Source of the DNA: Moryella indoligenes
GTDB lineage: Bacteria; Bacillota; Clostridia; Lachnospirales; Lachnospiraceae
Direction of reading: 5' to 3'
NCBI RefSeq assembly: GCF_030812885.1
Contig: NZ_JAUSTO010000001.1
Span: 62,001 to 126,000, forward strand
DNA: 64,000 bases
The notes under the pieces are model-generated. The model did no database searches, had not been told where the DNA came from, and was given only the letters and a program-made list of their open reading frames with translations. The translations under genes were made by a program, and so were the position numbers. This document shows, in pieces, positions 51,890 to 60,472 of this stretch. Each line of letters opens with the position of its first letter. The first letter of the stretch is position 1.

Positions 51890-51925
51890 CGCTCCGAGCG
51901 GGCTACAGCACGCCCGGAGCGTTTT
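51890..51925 (+). terminator. attenuating terminator between binding protein and permease
   Basis: CGCTCC/GGAGCG and GGGC/GCCC stems with a 4-base bulge, followed by TTTTCTG. Probably lets the binding protein be made in excess. Confidence 0.55.
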
Positions 51926-51990
51926 CTGTACAGAGGGGATCACCGCACCAAAGCATGCGGTGCGCTCCTCTCCACATGTAAGGAGTGCCT

Positions 51991-53820
51991 ATGTCTGCTA
52001 CAAACGACAGAGGGACAAGCGCTTCCGCCATACGGAGAAACCGGATCCGGACTTACTTCTCAAAGCCGCACAATGTGATCCTGCTTCTCATGGGCATCGT
52101 CCTGACCTTCACCACCGTCGCACCCATCATCGCCATCGTTCAGGATACCTTCAAAATCCACCCCGGCACGATTGACGCGCATCTCACCGGTCAGGCGGAG
52201 GGCTACACCCTCGTAAACTATATTGATCTCTTCACCAGCAAACTGGCGAAGACAAATCTCTGGAACCCGCTCTTAAACACCGTCTGGCTCGCAGTTGGAA
52301 CCTGCATCGTCTCTATCCTCTTTGGCGGTGTGATGGCCTTCCTTGTGACCCGCACGGATCTCGCATGGAAGAAGTACCTGAGCTCTATCTTCATCTTCCC
52401 CTACATCATGCCGCAGTGGACGCTGGCGGTCGTCTGGCAGCATCTCTTCAATTCCAACGCTGTCACCGGAACGCAGAACGGCCTCATCGCCGCGACGACC
52501 GGGGTGTGCATGCCGATCTGGTGGTGCAAGGGACTCTTCCCCAGCCTTCTGGTGCTGGGACTGCACTACGCGCCCTTCGCCTACATCCTGATCGGCGGCA
52601 TATTCCGCAACATGGACGCAAACCTTGAGGAAGCCGCCACCATACTAGACACGCCGAAGTGGAAGATCATGACCCGCATCACCCTTCCCATGGTGAAGCC
52701 CGCCATACTCTCAACCATACTGCTGGTCTTCGGCTCCGCCATGGGCTCCTACCCGGTGCCGCACTACCTCGGGCTGAACACCCTCTCCACGAAGTACGTC
52801 TCCATGAACTCAAAATACACCGGAGAGGCATCGGTGCTCGCCATCATCATGATGGTCTTCGGCGTCGCGATCATGCTGCTGAACCAGATCTCTCTGACCA
52901 GCCGGAAGAACTACACGACCGTCACAGGAAAGTCCGGACAGATCAGCAAGATACGGCTCGGAAGAGCCGGGCGCTATCTCATCGCCCTGATCCTTGTGAT
53001 CCTGACCTTCTTCACCAGCATTTTCCCCATCATTTCCTTTGCCTTTGAGACCTTCCTGCCGAACCCCGGCGACTACTCCTTCCTCTATACGGGCGACGCG
53101 GCCAATCTCACGACAAAGTGGTGGATCACGGCGGAGAATATCACTGAGAACGGCATGTACGGGCAGATGGGCATACTCTACAACAACACCATACGCACGG
53201 CCTTCCTGGGAACCATCATCGTCTCCGTGCTCTGCGCGCTGCTCGCCGGAACCATGGGAACCCTGATCGGCTACGCGGTCTCAAAGGACAGGCGCAGCAG
53301 CTGGGCGAACTATGTAAATGCGGTCGCTTTTCTCCCCTACCTCATGCCCTCCATTGCAGTCGGCGTCGCATACTTCATTCTCTTTTCGAACAAGTATGTG
53401 AATCTCTTCAACACCTACTGGCTGCTGATTATTGTCGGCACCATCAAGTACATTCCCTTCGCGTCGAAGGCCGCACTGAACTCCATGCTGCAGCTCTCCG
53501 GCGAGATCGAGGAATCGGCGATCATCCTGAACATTCCGTGGATCCAGCGCATGACGAAGATCATCATCCCGATACAGAAGTCCTCGATTATAAGCGGCTA
53601 TCTCCTGCCCTTCATGACCTGCTTAAGAGAGCTCTCGCTCTTCATGCTGCTCTGCGTGCAGGGCTTCATCCTGTCCACAACGCTGGACTACTTCGATGAG
53701 ATGGGACTCTACGCCTTCTCAAGCGGTATCAACCTGATTCTCATCGTCACGATACTGATCTGCAACACCATAGTCAATAAGATCACGGGCGCAAGCCTCG
53801 ACAAGGGCATAGGAGGTTAA
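51991..53820 (+). CDS. ABC transporter permease, two permease domains fused
   Basis: 609-aa membrane protein with two consecutive BPD-type permease domains. The ATPase-contact EAA motifs are seen as EEAATILDTPKWKIMTRITL and EESAIILNIPWIQRMTKIII. About 12 hydrophobic segments. This FbpB-like fused arrangement is common in iron and related importers. ATG 51991 directly follows AAGGAGTGCCT. Its stop overlaps the ATPase start by one base (TAATG). Confidence 0.9.
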   Translation: MSATNDRGTSASAIRRNRIRTYFSKPHNVILLLMGIVLTFTTVAPIIAIVQDTFKIHPGTIDAHLTGQAEGYTLVNYIDLFTSKLAKTNLWNPLLNTVWLAVGTCIVSILFGGVMAFLVTRTDLAWKKYLSSIFIFPYIMPQWTLAVVWQHLFNSNAVTGTQNGLIAATTGVCMPIWWCKGLFPSLLVLGLHYAPFAYILIGGIFRNMDANLEEAATILDTPKWKIMTRITLPMVKPAILSTILLVFGSAMGSYPVPHYLGLNTLSTKYVSMNSKYTGEASVLAIIMMVFGVAIMLLNQISLTSRKNYTTVTGKSGQISKIRLGRAGRYLIALILVILTFFTSIFPIISFAFETFLPNPGDYSFLYTGDAANLTTKWWITAENITENGMYGQMGILYNNTIRTAFLGTIIVSVLCALLAGTMGTLIGYAVSKDRRSSWANYVNAVAFLPYLMPSIAVGVAYFILFSNKYVNLFNTYWLLIIVGTIKYIPFASKAALNSMLQLSGEIEESAIILNIPWIQRMTKIIIPIQKSSIISGYLLPFMTCLRELSLFMLLCVQGFILSTTLDYFDEMGLYAFSSGINLILIVTILICNTIVNKITGASLDKGIGG

Positions 53821-55469
53821 TGATGCCGGAAATCAAACTGGAACATATCACAAAACGCTGGAATAAATTCTACGCAACAGACGACGTATCCATGGATATC
53901 GCGGACAACGCCTTTATCACGCTGCTCGGCCCCTCCGGCTGCGGAAAGACCACCATACTTCGCATGATCGCAGGGCTTGAGACGCCAACAAGCGGACGCA
54001 TCACCATCGGGGACCGCGTGGTCTTCGACAGTGAGGCGGGCATCAACATCCCCGCTAACAAGCGGAAGGTCGGCTTTCTCTTCCAGAACTATGCGCTCTG
54101 GCCGAACATGACCGTGCAGCAGAATATCTCCTTCGGGCTCTCAAACGTGCGGGAAATGCTCCCGAAGACCGACTTTGAAGCCCGCACGACGGCGCAGCTC
54201 GGAGCCTGCCTCTCCCGCGCGGACGAAGTGAGGCGCATCACAGAGGACTGCCGCGACAAGGACGGAAAGATCGATGAGAAGCGCTGCCTGATCAAGCTGA
54301 TCGACAGCTTCCAGATCTCCATGATGACTGCGAAGAAGCTCTATGGCTACCATCTGGAGAGCGGAAGAGAGGTCTCAGAGGAGGCCGCAGCGCTCCTTAA
54401 GAAGGCCGAGGAGACCCGGATCTCAGAGGGCCTGAATGAAAACTACGAGTTCATGAAGGACGGCGCTGTGGTGAAAGAGGAGCGAAAGCTCTCCGCGGAG
54501 GAGATTGATCTTGCGGTGCGGCGCGTGTCCCGCATCGTAAAGATCGGCATGTTTATGGACCGCTACCCGGCGGAGCTCTCCGGCGGCCAGCAGCAGCGCG
54601 TCGCGATCGCGCGAACACTCGCACCGGAACCGACCGTGCTCTTCATGGACGAGCCTCTCTCAAACCTCGACGCAAAACTTCGCCTGGAGATGCGCTACGA
54701 GCTGCAGCGTCTTCACGTTGAGACCGGCTCCACCTTTGTCTACGTCACACACGACCAGATGGAGGCGATGACACTCGCGACAAAGATATGTCTCATCAAT
54801 AACGGTGTGCTGCAGCAGTACGAGGAGCCGCTGACAGTCTACAACAGTCCCGCCAACAGCTTCGTCGCGGACTTTGTCGGCAACCCCTCCATCAACTTCA
54901 TCGAGGCAGAGGCAGAGACAGCGGAGACTCCCGGAGAGACAGCGCAGAGTGCGGACGGCAGCATCACCCTCTCTCTGCTCGGCAGCCACAGAGTCCGCTT
55001 CCGCCCGGAGCGGGAGCTTAAGCTCGGCGAATGGTTCCAGAAGCGCGACGCAGAAAAGGCAGAGGCAGCAAAGGCGCTGAAAACAAAGTCCACGGAGAAG
55101 GGCTATGTCGAGAAGGGAAATAAGGACGAGGCCTTCCGCTATCACATTGCCCGCGTGAATGAGGAGGACGCCGCCTTTGAGCCGGAGAAGATGAAGAACA
55201 CAGATCTACTCATCGGCATTCGCCCCGAATTTTTGGATATCAAGAGCGGCAAGGGAATATGCGGAGAGATCTACGGCGTGATGCCCACCGGCATGGAGAC
55301 CACGGTGAAGATCCGTGTGGAGGATTTTCTCCTGACGGGTGTGGTCTTTGGCAGCGATATCTTCACCATCGGCTCTGAGGTACAGCTCTCCTTCAGCGGA
55401 AAGGCCATGCTCTTTGACCGAAGGAGCGGACAGCGCATCGCGAACGGTACGCTGGAGATACTTGACTGA
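53820..55469 (+). CDS. ABC importer ATPase with large insertions
   Basis: 549 aa versus about 350-370 for relatives. Walker A GPSGCGKTT (37-45), Q-loop FQNYALWP (88-95), signature LSGGQQQR (253-260), Walker B LFMDEP and H-loop His311 are all intact. The distance from Q-loop to signature is about 164 residues instead of about 50; the extra, largely charged and helical 110 residues (about 111-225) insert into the helical subdomain that contacts the permease. A second, Lys/Glu-rich insertion of about 90 residues (about 395-490) lies in the C-terminal regulatory region. Start uses ATG 53820 or 53823 after AGGAGG. Confidence 0.92.
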   Translation: MMPEIKLEHITKRWNKFYATDDVSMDIADNAFITLLGPSGCGKTTILRMIAGLETPTSGRITIGDRVVFDSEAGINIPANKRKVGFLFQNYALWPNMTVQQNISFGLSNVREMLPKTDFEARTTAQLGACLSRADEVRRITEDCRDKDGKIDEKRCLIKLIDSFQISMMTAKKLYGYHLESGREVSEEAAALLKKAEETRISEGLNENYEFMKDGAVVKEERKLSAEEIDLAVRRVSRIVKIGMFMDRYPAELSGGQQQRVAIARTLAPEPTVLFMDEPLSNLDAKLRLEMRYELQRLHVETGSTFVYVTHDQMEAMTLATKICLINNGVLQQYEEPLTVYNSPANSFVADFVGNPSINFIEAEAETAETPGETAQSADGSITLSLLGSHRVRFRPERELKLGEWFQKRDAEKAEAAKALKTKSTEKGYVEKGNKDEAFRYHIARVNEEDAAFEPEKMKNTDLLIGIRPEFLDIKSGKGICGEIYGVMPTGMETTVKIRVEDFLLTGVVFGSDIFTIGSEVQLSFSGKAMLFDRRSGQRIANGTLEILD

Positions 55470-55518
55470 GCAAAGCGCACCGCTCATACCGCTTCAGCAC
55501 TTTGTCTTGCAAAAGGGC

Positions 55519-55547
55519 TTGACAAGAGCGCACGACAGTGCTATATT
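55519..55547 (+). promoter_or_regulatory. promoter of the aroF-aroB operon
   Basis: Perfect TTGACA, 17-base spacer, TATATT. Transcript start expected near 55554, giving a leader of about 300 bases. Confidence 0.85.
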
Positions 55548-55613
55548 TGCGCCAATCGAAGGGGGAAAAGCTCCCGCCGGGACAGACGAAGCTCTATACT
55601 TATGAGGTGTTTT

Positions 55614-55706
55614 ATGAGAACAACGAACGCAGCAATGAACTACTTTTACTTTTGCTACTACAGCGCTTATGCTATGGTAGGAAAAGTGCTTTCTGCTGCG
55701 GAATAA
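55614..55706 (+). CDS. aromatic-residue leader peptide of aroF
   Basis: 30-aa reading frame starting ATG 55614 with GAGGTG just upstream. Its middle reads NYFYFCYYSAYAM: five Tyr and two Phe within 11 codons. The frame ends 31 bases before a strong intrinsic terminator and precedes the DAHP synthase gene. Such aromatic-codon clusters are characteristic of ribosome-mediated attenuation responding to charged tRNA-Tyr or tRNA-Phe. I did not find an unambiguous antiterminator helix by eye. Confidence 0.75.
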   Translation: MRTTNAAMNYFYFCYYSAYAMVGKVLSAAE

Positions 55707-55737
55707 AACACCGGAGAATTCACCGGAAGTTTATGGA

Positions 55738-55783
55738 CCCGCCTGCGGCGAAAACACTTCGCCGCAGACGGGTTTATTTTATT
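55738..55783 (+). terminator. attenuator terminator before aroF
   Basis: CCCGCCTGCGGCGAA and TTCGCCGCAGACGGG pair with one mismatch around ACAC, followed by TTTATTTTATT. It sits between the leader peptide and aroF. Confidence 0.85.
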
Positions 55784-55857
55784 CCTGTGGGATATTTCTC
55801 CGAAGGAGCGCTATGGCAGAGTCAGCGTGTGAGGGAGGCTTGGAAAGGAGCAGAATT

Positions 55858-56898
55858 ATGATCGTAATCGTAAATTCTCAGGCGAAAGAGGACAAATTCA
55901 ACGAGCTGCTGCACTGGATTGAGGGGCAGAATCTCAGAACTCATATCTCAAGGGGAGATTTTACAACCATAGTCGGCCTGATCGGCGACACCTCAAAGAT
56001 CAGTGAGGACGAGCTGAAACGCTTTGATATTGTCCGCGATGTGAAGCGCGTCACTGAGCCCTTCAAGCAGGCGAACCGAAAGTTTCATCCGAAGGACAGC
56101 GTGATCGAGGTGGGTGCAGCGCACTTAAAGGTAGGGCACGGAAGCTTTGCCCTGATTGCGGGCCCCTGCTCTGTGGAGAGCGAGGAACAGATCATCTCAA
56201 TCGCAAGGAGCGTAAAGGCCTCCGGCGCAACCATGCTCCGCGGCGGCGCCTTCAAGCCGCGCACCTCTCCCTACGACTTTCAGGGGCTGAAGGCGGACGG
56301 CATCGAGCTGCTCATAGAGGCGAAGAAGGAAACCGGACTCCCCATCGTCACAGAGATCATGAACGCAAACCATCTTCCACTCTTTGAGGAAGTGGATGTG
56401 ATTCAGGTCGGCGCAAGAAATATGCAGAACTTTGAGCTCCTGAAGGAGCTCGGAAAGACCAGTAAGCCCATACTCCTAAAGCGCGGCCTCGCAAACACCA
56501 TCAAGGAGCTTCTGATGAGCGCGGAGTATATCATGAGTGCGGGGAATGAGCAGGTGATACTCTGTGAGCGCGGCGTCCGCACCTTCGAGACCGCAACCAG
56601 AAACACTCTGGATCTCTCTGCCGTGACTGTGCTGCACGAGCTCTCCCATCTCCCGGTGATTGTCGATCCGAGTCACGCGACCGGCGTGGCGCGCTATGTG
56701 AAGCCGATGGCGATGGCTGCCGCAGCCTGCGGAGCAGACGGATTGATCATTGAGGTGCACAATGACCCGACACACGCGCTCTGCGACGGCGCACAGTCCC
56801 TGCGGCCGGAGGAATTCACGGATGTGGCGCGCGCAGTGAACCTCATACGGGCAGCTGCAGGGGAAGCCAATGCGGGCCTCGAGGCGCCGCTCGGCTGA
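55858..56898 (+). CDS. aroF: 3-deoxy-7-phosphoheptulonate synthase (DAHP synthase), type I-beta
   Basis: 346-aa first enzyme of the shikimate pathway (PEP + erythrose-4-phosphate). Residues 1 to about 70 are a ferredoxin-like regulatory domain (MIVIVNSQAKEDKFNELL), followed by the TIM barrel with IAGPCSVESEEQI, RGGAFKPRTSPYDFQG and VDPSHATG. The regulatory domain usually gives aromatic feedback control. ATG 55858 follows GGAAAGGAG. aroB follows after 29 bases. Confidence 0.96.
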   Translation: MIVIVNSQAKEDKFNELLHWIEGQNLRTHISRGDFTTIVGLIGDTSKISEDELKRFDIVRDVKRVTEPFKQANRKFHPKDSVIEVGAAHLKVGHGSFALIAGPCSVESEEQIISIARSVKASGATMLRGGAFKPRTSPYDFQGLKADGIELLIEAKKETGLPIVTEIMNANHLPLFEEVDVIQVGARNMQNFELLKELGKTSKPILLKRGLANTIKELLMSAEYIMSAGNEQVILCERGVRTFETATRNTLDLSAVTVLHELSHLPVIVDPSHATGVARYVKPMAMAAAACGADGLIIEVHNDPTHALCDGAQSLRPEEFTDVARAVNLIRAAAGEANAGLEAPLG

Positions 56899-56927
56899 GC
56901 GATCGGCAAAATATGCGGAGGATGAAT

Positions 56928-57980
56928 ATGCAGACAGTCAGAGTAGAGGCATCAGGGAACTACGAGGTGAGAATCGGCGCAGGGCTGCTTTGCGATGTCG
57001 GGGAGCAGATCGCAGAGCTGATTCCCGGACGATCCGCCGTGATCGTCTCAGATTCCAATGTGTGGCCGCTGTACGGCCCGGCAGTTCAGGAGAAGCTCCG
57101 CGCGGCGGGCTTTCGCAGCGAGCGCTTTGTCTTTCCTGCGGGGGAGGCCTCGAAGAATCCCTCTGTATTGTTGGAGACCATACGCTTCTTTGCAGAGAAA
57201 GAGCTCACGCGGGAGGATGTCGTCGTCGCGCTGGGCGGCGGCGTCGTGGGGGATCTCGCGGGTCTCGCAGCAGCCCTCTATCTGCGCTCTGTACCCTGTG
57301 TTCAGATACCGACCTCGCTCCTCGCGATGGTAGATTCCTCCGTCGGCGGGAAGACCGCAGTGGATCTCCCCGAGGGCAAGAACATGCTCGGAAGCTTCAC
57401 ACAGCCGCGTCTCGTGCTCTGCGATACAGATGTGCTCCGCACCCTGCCTCGGGAGGTCTTTTCGGAGGGCATGGCGGAAGTAATCAAGTACGGCATGATA
57501 CAGAGCCCTGCGCTGCTCAGGCTCCTGCTTGAGGAAGACGCAGAGGATGTCCTTCCGCAGATCATCACGCACTGCGTGGAGCTGAAGCGGGATATCGTAG
57601 CCAGAGACGAACAGGACTTCGGGGATCGTCAGCTACTAAACTTCGGGCATACGCTGGGGCACGCTGTGGAGCGCTGCCGCGGCTATGAGATCTATCACGG
57701 CGAGGGTGTCGCAATCGGCATGGGCATCATGACGAGGGCGGAACAGCGCCGCGGAAACTGCCCGCAGGAATGTGTGGAAACGCTGGAGCTCCTGCTTCAG
57801 AAATACCGGCTGCCGCGCAGCACAGAGCTCCCGGAGGAGGCGCTGCTCCAGGCTGCAAAAGCGGATAAAAAGCGGCGCGGCGACAGCATCACCCTCGTCC
57901 TGCCGAGAAGCTTTGGAAAATGCATGCTGGAGCGGAGCAGCTATGAGACACTCGCAGAGCTGCTCCGTCTCGGGAGATAG
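56928..57980 (+). CDS. aroB: 3-dehydroquinate synthase
   Basis: 350-aa NAD- and metal-dependent second enzyme of the shikimate pathway. GGGVVGDLAGLAAALYLRS (NAD), VDSSVGGKTAVDLPEGKN, and metal/substrate ligands in LNFGHTLGHAVE. ATG 56928 lies 6 bases after GGAGG; ATG 56913 is not favoured. Same transcript as aroF. Confidence 0.96.
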   Translation: MQTVRVEASGNYEVRIGAGLLCDVGEQIAELIPGRSAVIVSDSNVWPLYGPAVQEKLRAAGFRSERFVFPAGEASKNPSVLLETIRFFAEKELTREDVVVALGGGVVGDLAGLAAALYLRSVPCVQIPTSLLAMVDSSVGGKTAVDLPEGKNMLGSFTQPRLVLCDTDVLRTLPREVFSEGMAEVIKYGMIQSPALLRLLLEEDAEDVLPQIITHCVELKRDIVARDEQDFGDRQLLNFGHTLGHAVERCRGYEIYHGEGVAIGMGIMTRAEQRRGNCPQECVETLELLLQKYRLPRSTELPEEALLQAAKADKKRRGDSITLVLPRSFGKCMLERSSYETLAELLRLGR

Positions 57981-58045
57981 CGGCCCCGACAGCACAGATC
58001 TCAGATCAGAATGCAGACTGTGCATCAGAGCACAGAAAAACAGAG

Positions 58046-58092
58046 GCATCGCTTCCGTCACGCGACTCCGGGTGACAGAGGCGATGCTTTTC
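58046..58092. terminator. terminator between aroB and the GNAT gene
   Basis: GCATCGC/GCGATGC and GTCAC/GTGAC stems, followed by TTTTCTTT on the plus strand. Confidence 0.75.
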
Positions 58093-58169
58093 TTTGTCTG
58101 ATCGAAATATTTTCATCTGCCGGCGGCAGCACAAAATTCAAAATCTATCACTCGAAAGACTTTCCGCCT

Positions 58170-58943
58170 TCAGAGATACAATTCGCCCCAGCGTCCGCAG
58201 ACCTCAAAGCCCAGGTGACGGTACAGGTCTGCAACCTTGTCGTCACCGGAAATCAGGCGTGGAATCTTTCCCTTTTCAAGAATCCGCTTTGTCAGAAACG
58301 AGGTGATGCAGCTGCCAAGTCCCCGGCGTCTGTACTCAGGCAGCACCGCCACAGCGGCAATTACAGCACTGCTGTCATCTTCAGAAGCAATGCTTCCGGT
58401 TCCAACGGTCTCTCCGTCCACCTTCAGCTGATACAGCTCCGAAAGACCGCGGGACAGCCTATTTCGGAGATCCCTGCTCCAGGGATCAAAGTTCAGATGT
58501 GTGCGATAATATTCGTGACTGCGCTGAAGAACCGAAAAAATCGTCTGTGGATCAGCGGGGAGCAGCTCCGGAAAGCTGTCCTGCACAGATGCTCTCCCGT
58601 ACACCATATAGCAGGAGCTGTCCATCCTGCCCCCGAGCATGCTTTTCAGAGAAAGGCAGAGCTCAAAATCCGTATGAATTTCTCTGACAGCAATCTGCCG
58701 GCATAACTCCACAATCGGAGCCGCAGAGGCGTTTCCTTCGGAAGCGACGGAAAGCAGACCATTCTGGAGACAGAGCGCCGCCTCCGGACAACTCTCGGAT
58801 CCGCAGAGGAAAAAGCGCACATCGCTGTTCTCTATTCCATAGGCGCGAAGAGCCGTGAGCGCACGCGAACCAAATACATGCTCATAGCTGCAGGCTCTGA
58901 CAAATGCCGGTATCTGGTAAAAATGTTGCAGCGGAATCAGCAT
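58170..58943 (-). CDS. GNAT-family N-acetyltransferase
   Basis: 257-aa acyltransferase. The C-terminal half has the acetyl-CoA motif AVLPEYRRRGLGSCITSFL. The N-terminal half (MLIPLQHFYQIPAFVRAC) is not recognised. Substrate unknown. GAGGAGG precedes the ATG. Monocistronic. Confidence 0.8.
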   Translation of the reverse strand: MLIPLQHFYQIPAFVRACSYEHVFGSRALTALRAYGIENSDVRFFLCGSESCPEAALCLQNGLLSVASEGNASAAPIVELCRQIAVREIHTDFELCLSLKSMLGGRMDSSCYMVYGRASVQDSFPELLPADPQTIFSVLQRSHEYYRTHLNFDPWSRDLRNRLSRGLSELYQLKVDGETVGTGSIASEDDSSAVIAAVAVLPEYRRRGLGSCITSFLTKRILEKGKIPRLISGDDKVADLYRHLGFEVCGRWGELYL

Positions 58944-59002
58944 AGAGGAACCTCCTCACAAAATTAAATGATCTGCTCCCGGGGTTCTCGGCGAAAATGC
59001 CC

Positions 59003-59719
59003 TCAAATTTCAGTCGTTCCGGCAGAATTATTTTTGATCTGGGACAGATAGCGGTAAATACTGGCCTGAGAACAGTGCAACCTCTGCGCGACATCTTTGA
59101 CCGCCCCTTTCAGCAGGAATATCCCGTCAGCCTCAAGAGAAGCAATAATCCTGAGCCTCTCGTCCGAAGTCAGGCGTTCAGCCGTGATGCCCATATGCTC
59201 AAGCTCCCGCCCGATTGTATCCGCAGTCACAGCCTCCGTGCTGTTATGGAATTTTTCCGGAACAGAGGTCTTCTCAATCGGATCTTTTACCGCCGAAGCA
59301 CAGGGAGACAGGATATCCGACACAAACATATCGGGATGGCAGAGCCCCAGAATCTGCCGGGTGATGGCCCGATAACGGCTGTCATCAAAATTGATGCAGA
59401 GCATACCGATCAGCTTTCCATTCTGTTTAATAAACATCGTATTGGAGCGCAATTCCTTACCATTAACGGAAACACCGTAGTAATGTGTGCGATAGTCGGA
59501 AGTCTCATAGCTCTTGTCGCGCAATATGCCGAGTGCCATATTGGTCAAAGGCGCACCGACCTTTCTCCCGCTGACATGATTGTTGGCAATTGCAATGATG
59601 GAATGCTCCCTGTTTGTCATATCGTGGAGGGCCACCTCATAGTCGGGTCCAAGAGCCAGTCCCAGAAATTCCGTCAGCTTCATATAGTGCTTTAAAAGAG
59701 GGTTTGTCACAACAGGCAT
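59003..59719 (-). CDS. YheO-type PAS/HTH transcriptional regulator
   Basis: 238 aa. N-terminal YheO-like PAS domain (LTEFLGLALGPDYEVALHDM, SGRKVGAPLTNMALGILRD) and C-terminal helix-turn-helix (LKGAVKDVAQRLHCSQASIYRYL). ATG 59719 has GAGGTGAG upstream. Divergent from the ridA-tnaA-transporter operon, of which it is the probable regulator; an aromatic amino acid or product may be the signal. Confidence 0.85.
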   Translation of the reverse strand: MPVVTNPLLKHYMKLTEFLGLALGPDYEVALHDMTNREHSIIAIANNHVSGRKVGAPLTNMALGILRDKSYETSDYRTHYYGVSVNGKELRSNTMFIKQNGKLIGMLCINFDDSRYRAITRQILGLCHPDMFVSDILSPCASAVKDPIEKTSVPEKFHNSTEAVTADTIGRELEHMGITAERLTSDERLRIIASLEADGIFLLKGAVKDVAQRLHCSQASIYRYLSQIKNNSAGTTEI

Positions 59720-59893
59720 ACGCTCACCTCGTCCTGTGTTTAATTGAATATTTTTATTATAGCGAAGCGGCACAGCCTTGTCAAAACCGCGAAAAAACTT
59801 CCTCGCAAAGATAATATTTTTAATTTGTTTAGCAATAGTGCCCAAAAATACTATTCTTTATGAGGTTATTATGTAAGAATTATCATCCCTTCG

Positions 59894-59922
59894 TTGACAA
59901 TATTTTTTAATAGTGATAAAAT
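59894..59922 (+). promoter_or_regulatory. promoter of the ridA-tnaA operon
   Basis: TTGACA, 17-base spacer, TAAAAT, about 30 bases before the ridA start. Confidence 0.75.
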
Positions 59923-59952
59923 TTTCTAAGAAAGAAAAGGAGGTGAATCAAA

Positions 59953-60330
59953 ATGAAAACTGTTATCAGCACGGATCAGGCGCCTGCGGCAATCGGGCCC
60001 TATTCACAGGCCGTGTCATCCGGCGGACTGCTCATCACATCGGGACAGCTGCCCATTGATCCGTCTACAGGACTGTTCCCGGAGGGAATCGAAGCCCAGA
60101 CCCGTCAGTCCCTGCGCAATGTGCAGGCGATACTCAGAGCCGCAGGCCTCGATATGGCACAGGTCCTGAAAACCACAGTATTCCTGAGTGACATGAACAA
60201 CTTTAACGCTATGAATCAGGTCTATTCTGATTTTTTTGATCAGAACGGTTTTCCCGCCCGTTCCGCGGTGGAGGTCGCCCGCCTTCCGAAGGATGCACTG
60301 GTGGAAATCGAAGTGATCGCAGCAAGGTAA
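59953..60330 (+). CDS. RidA-family reactive imine deaminase
   Basis: 125-aa trimeric enzyme that hydrolyses enamines/imines such as 2-aminoacrylate. Signature GPYSQAVSSGGLLITSGQLP, substrate-binding Arg in NGFPARSAVEVARLPKDALVEIEV. AAAAGGAGGTGA precedes the ATG. The gene lies upstream of a tryptophanase-type lyase, which releases 2-aminoacrylate; a detoxifying partnership is likely. Confidence 0.93.
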   Translation: MKTVISTDQAPAAIGPYSQAVSSGGLLITSGQLPIDPSTGLFPEGIEAQTRQSLRNVQAILRAAGLDMAQVLKTTVFLSDMNNFNAMNQVYSDFFDQNGFPARSAVEVARLPKDALVEIEVIAAR

Positions 60331-60356
60331 GCTTTGAAAATTATATTTCTTATTCT

Positions 60357-60467
60357 ATGAATGATACTGTCCGCCAGCTGCGGAACGAGGCAAGGGAGCC
60401 CCAGTTTCCGGCGACCGGAGTATCCTCTGAAAATCAAGGCACGATGTGCTCAATTCAATGGAGGTAA
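60357..60467 (+). CDS. candidate Trp-containing leader ORF before tnaA
   Basis: 36-codon frame in the ridA-tnaA gap, ending ...MCSIQWR. A shorter version starts at the internal ATG 60444 with AAGG just upstream. The stop codon lies within the tnaA ribosome-binding site (GGAGGTAA). The single Trp codon sits two codons before the stop. Tryptophanase operons elsewhere use a Trp-containing TnaC leader, but the sequence is not otherwise TnaC-like. Confidence 0.3.
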   Translation: MNDTVRQLRNEAREPQFPATGVSSENQGTMCSIQWR

Positions 60468-60472
60468 GTATT

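Noticed and set aside
58011..58706. Plus-strand 231-codon frame between aroB and the GNAT gene
   Set aside because: It crosses a terminator hairpin and lies opposite the GNAT gene with no family features.
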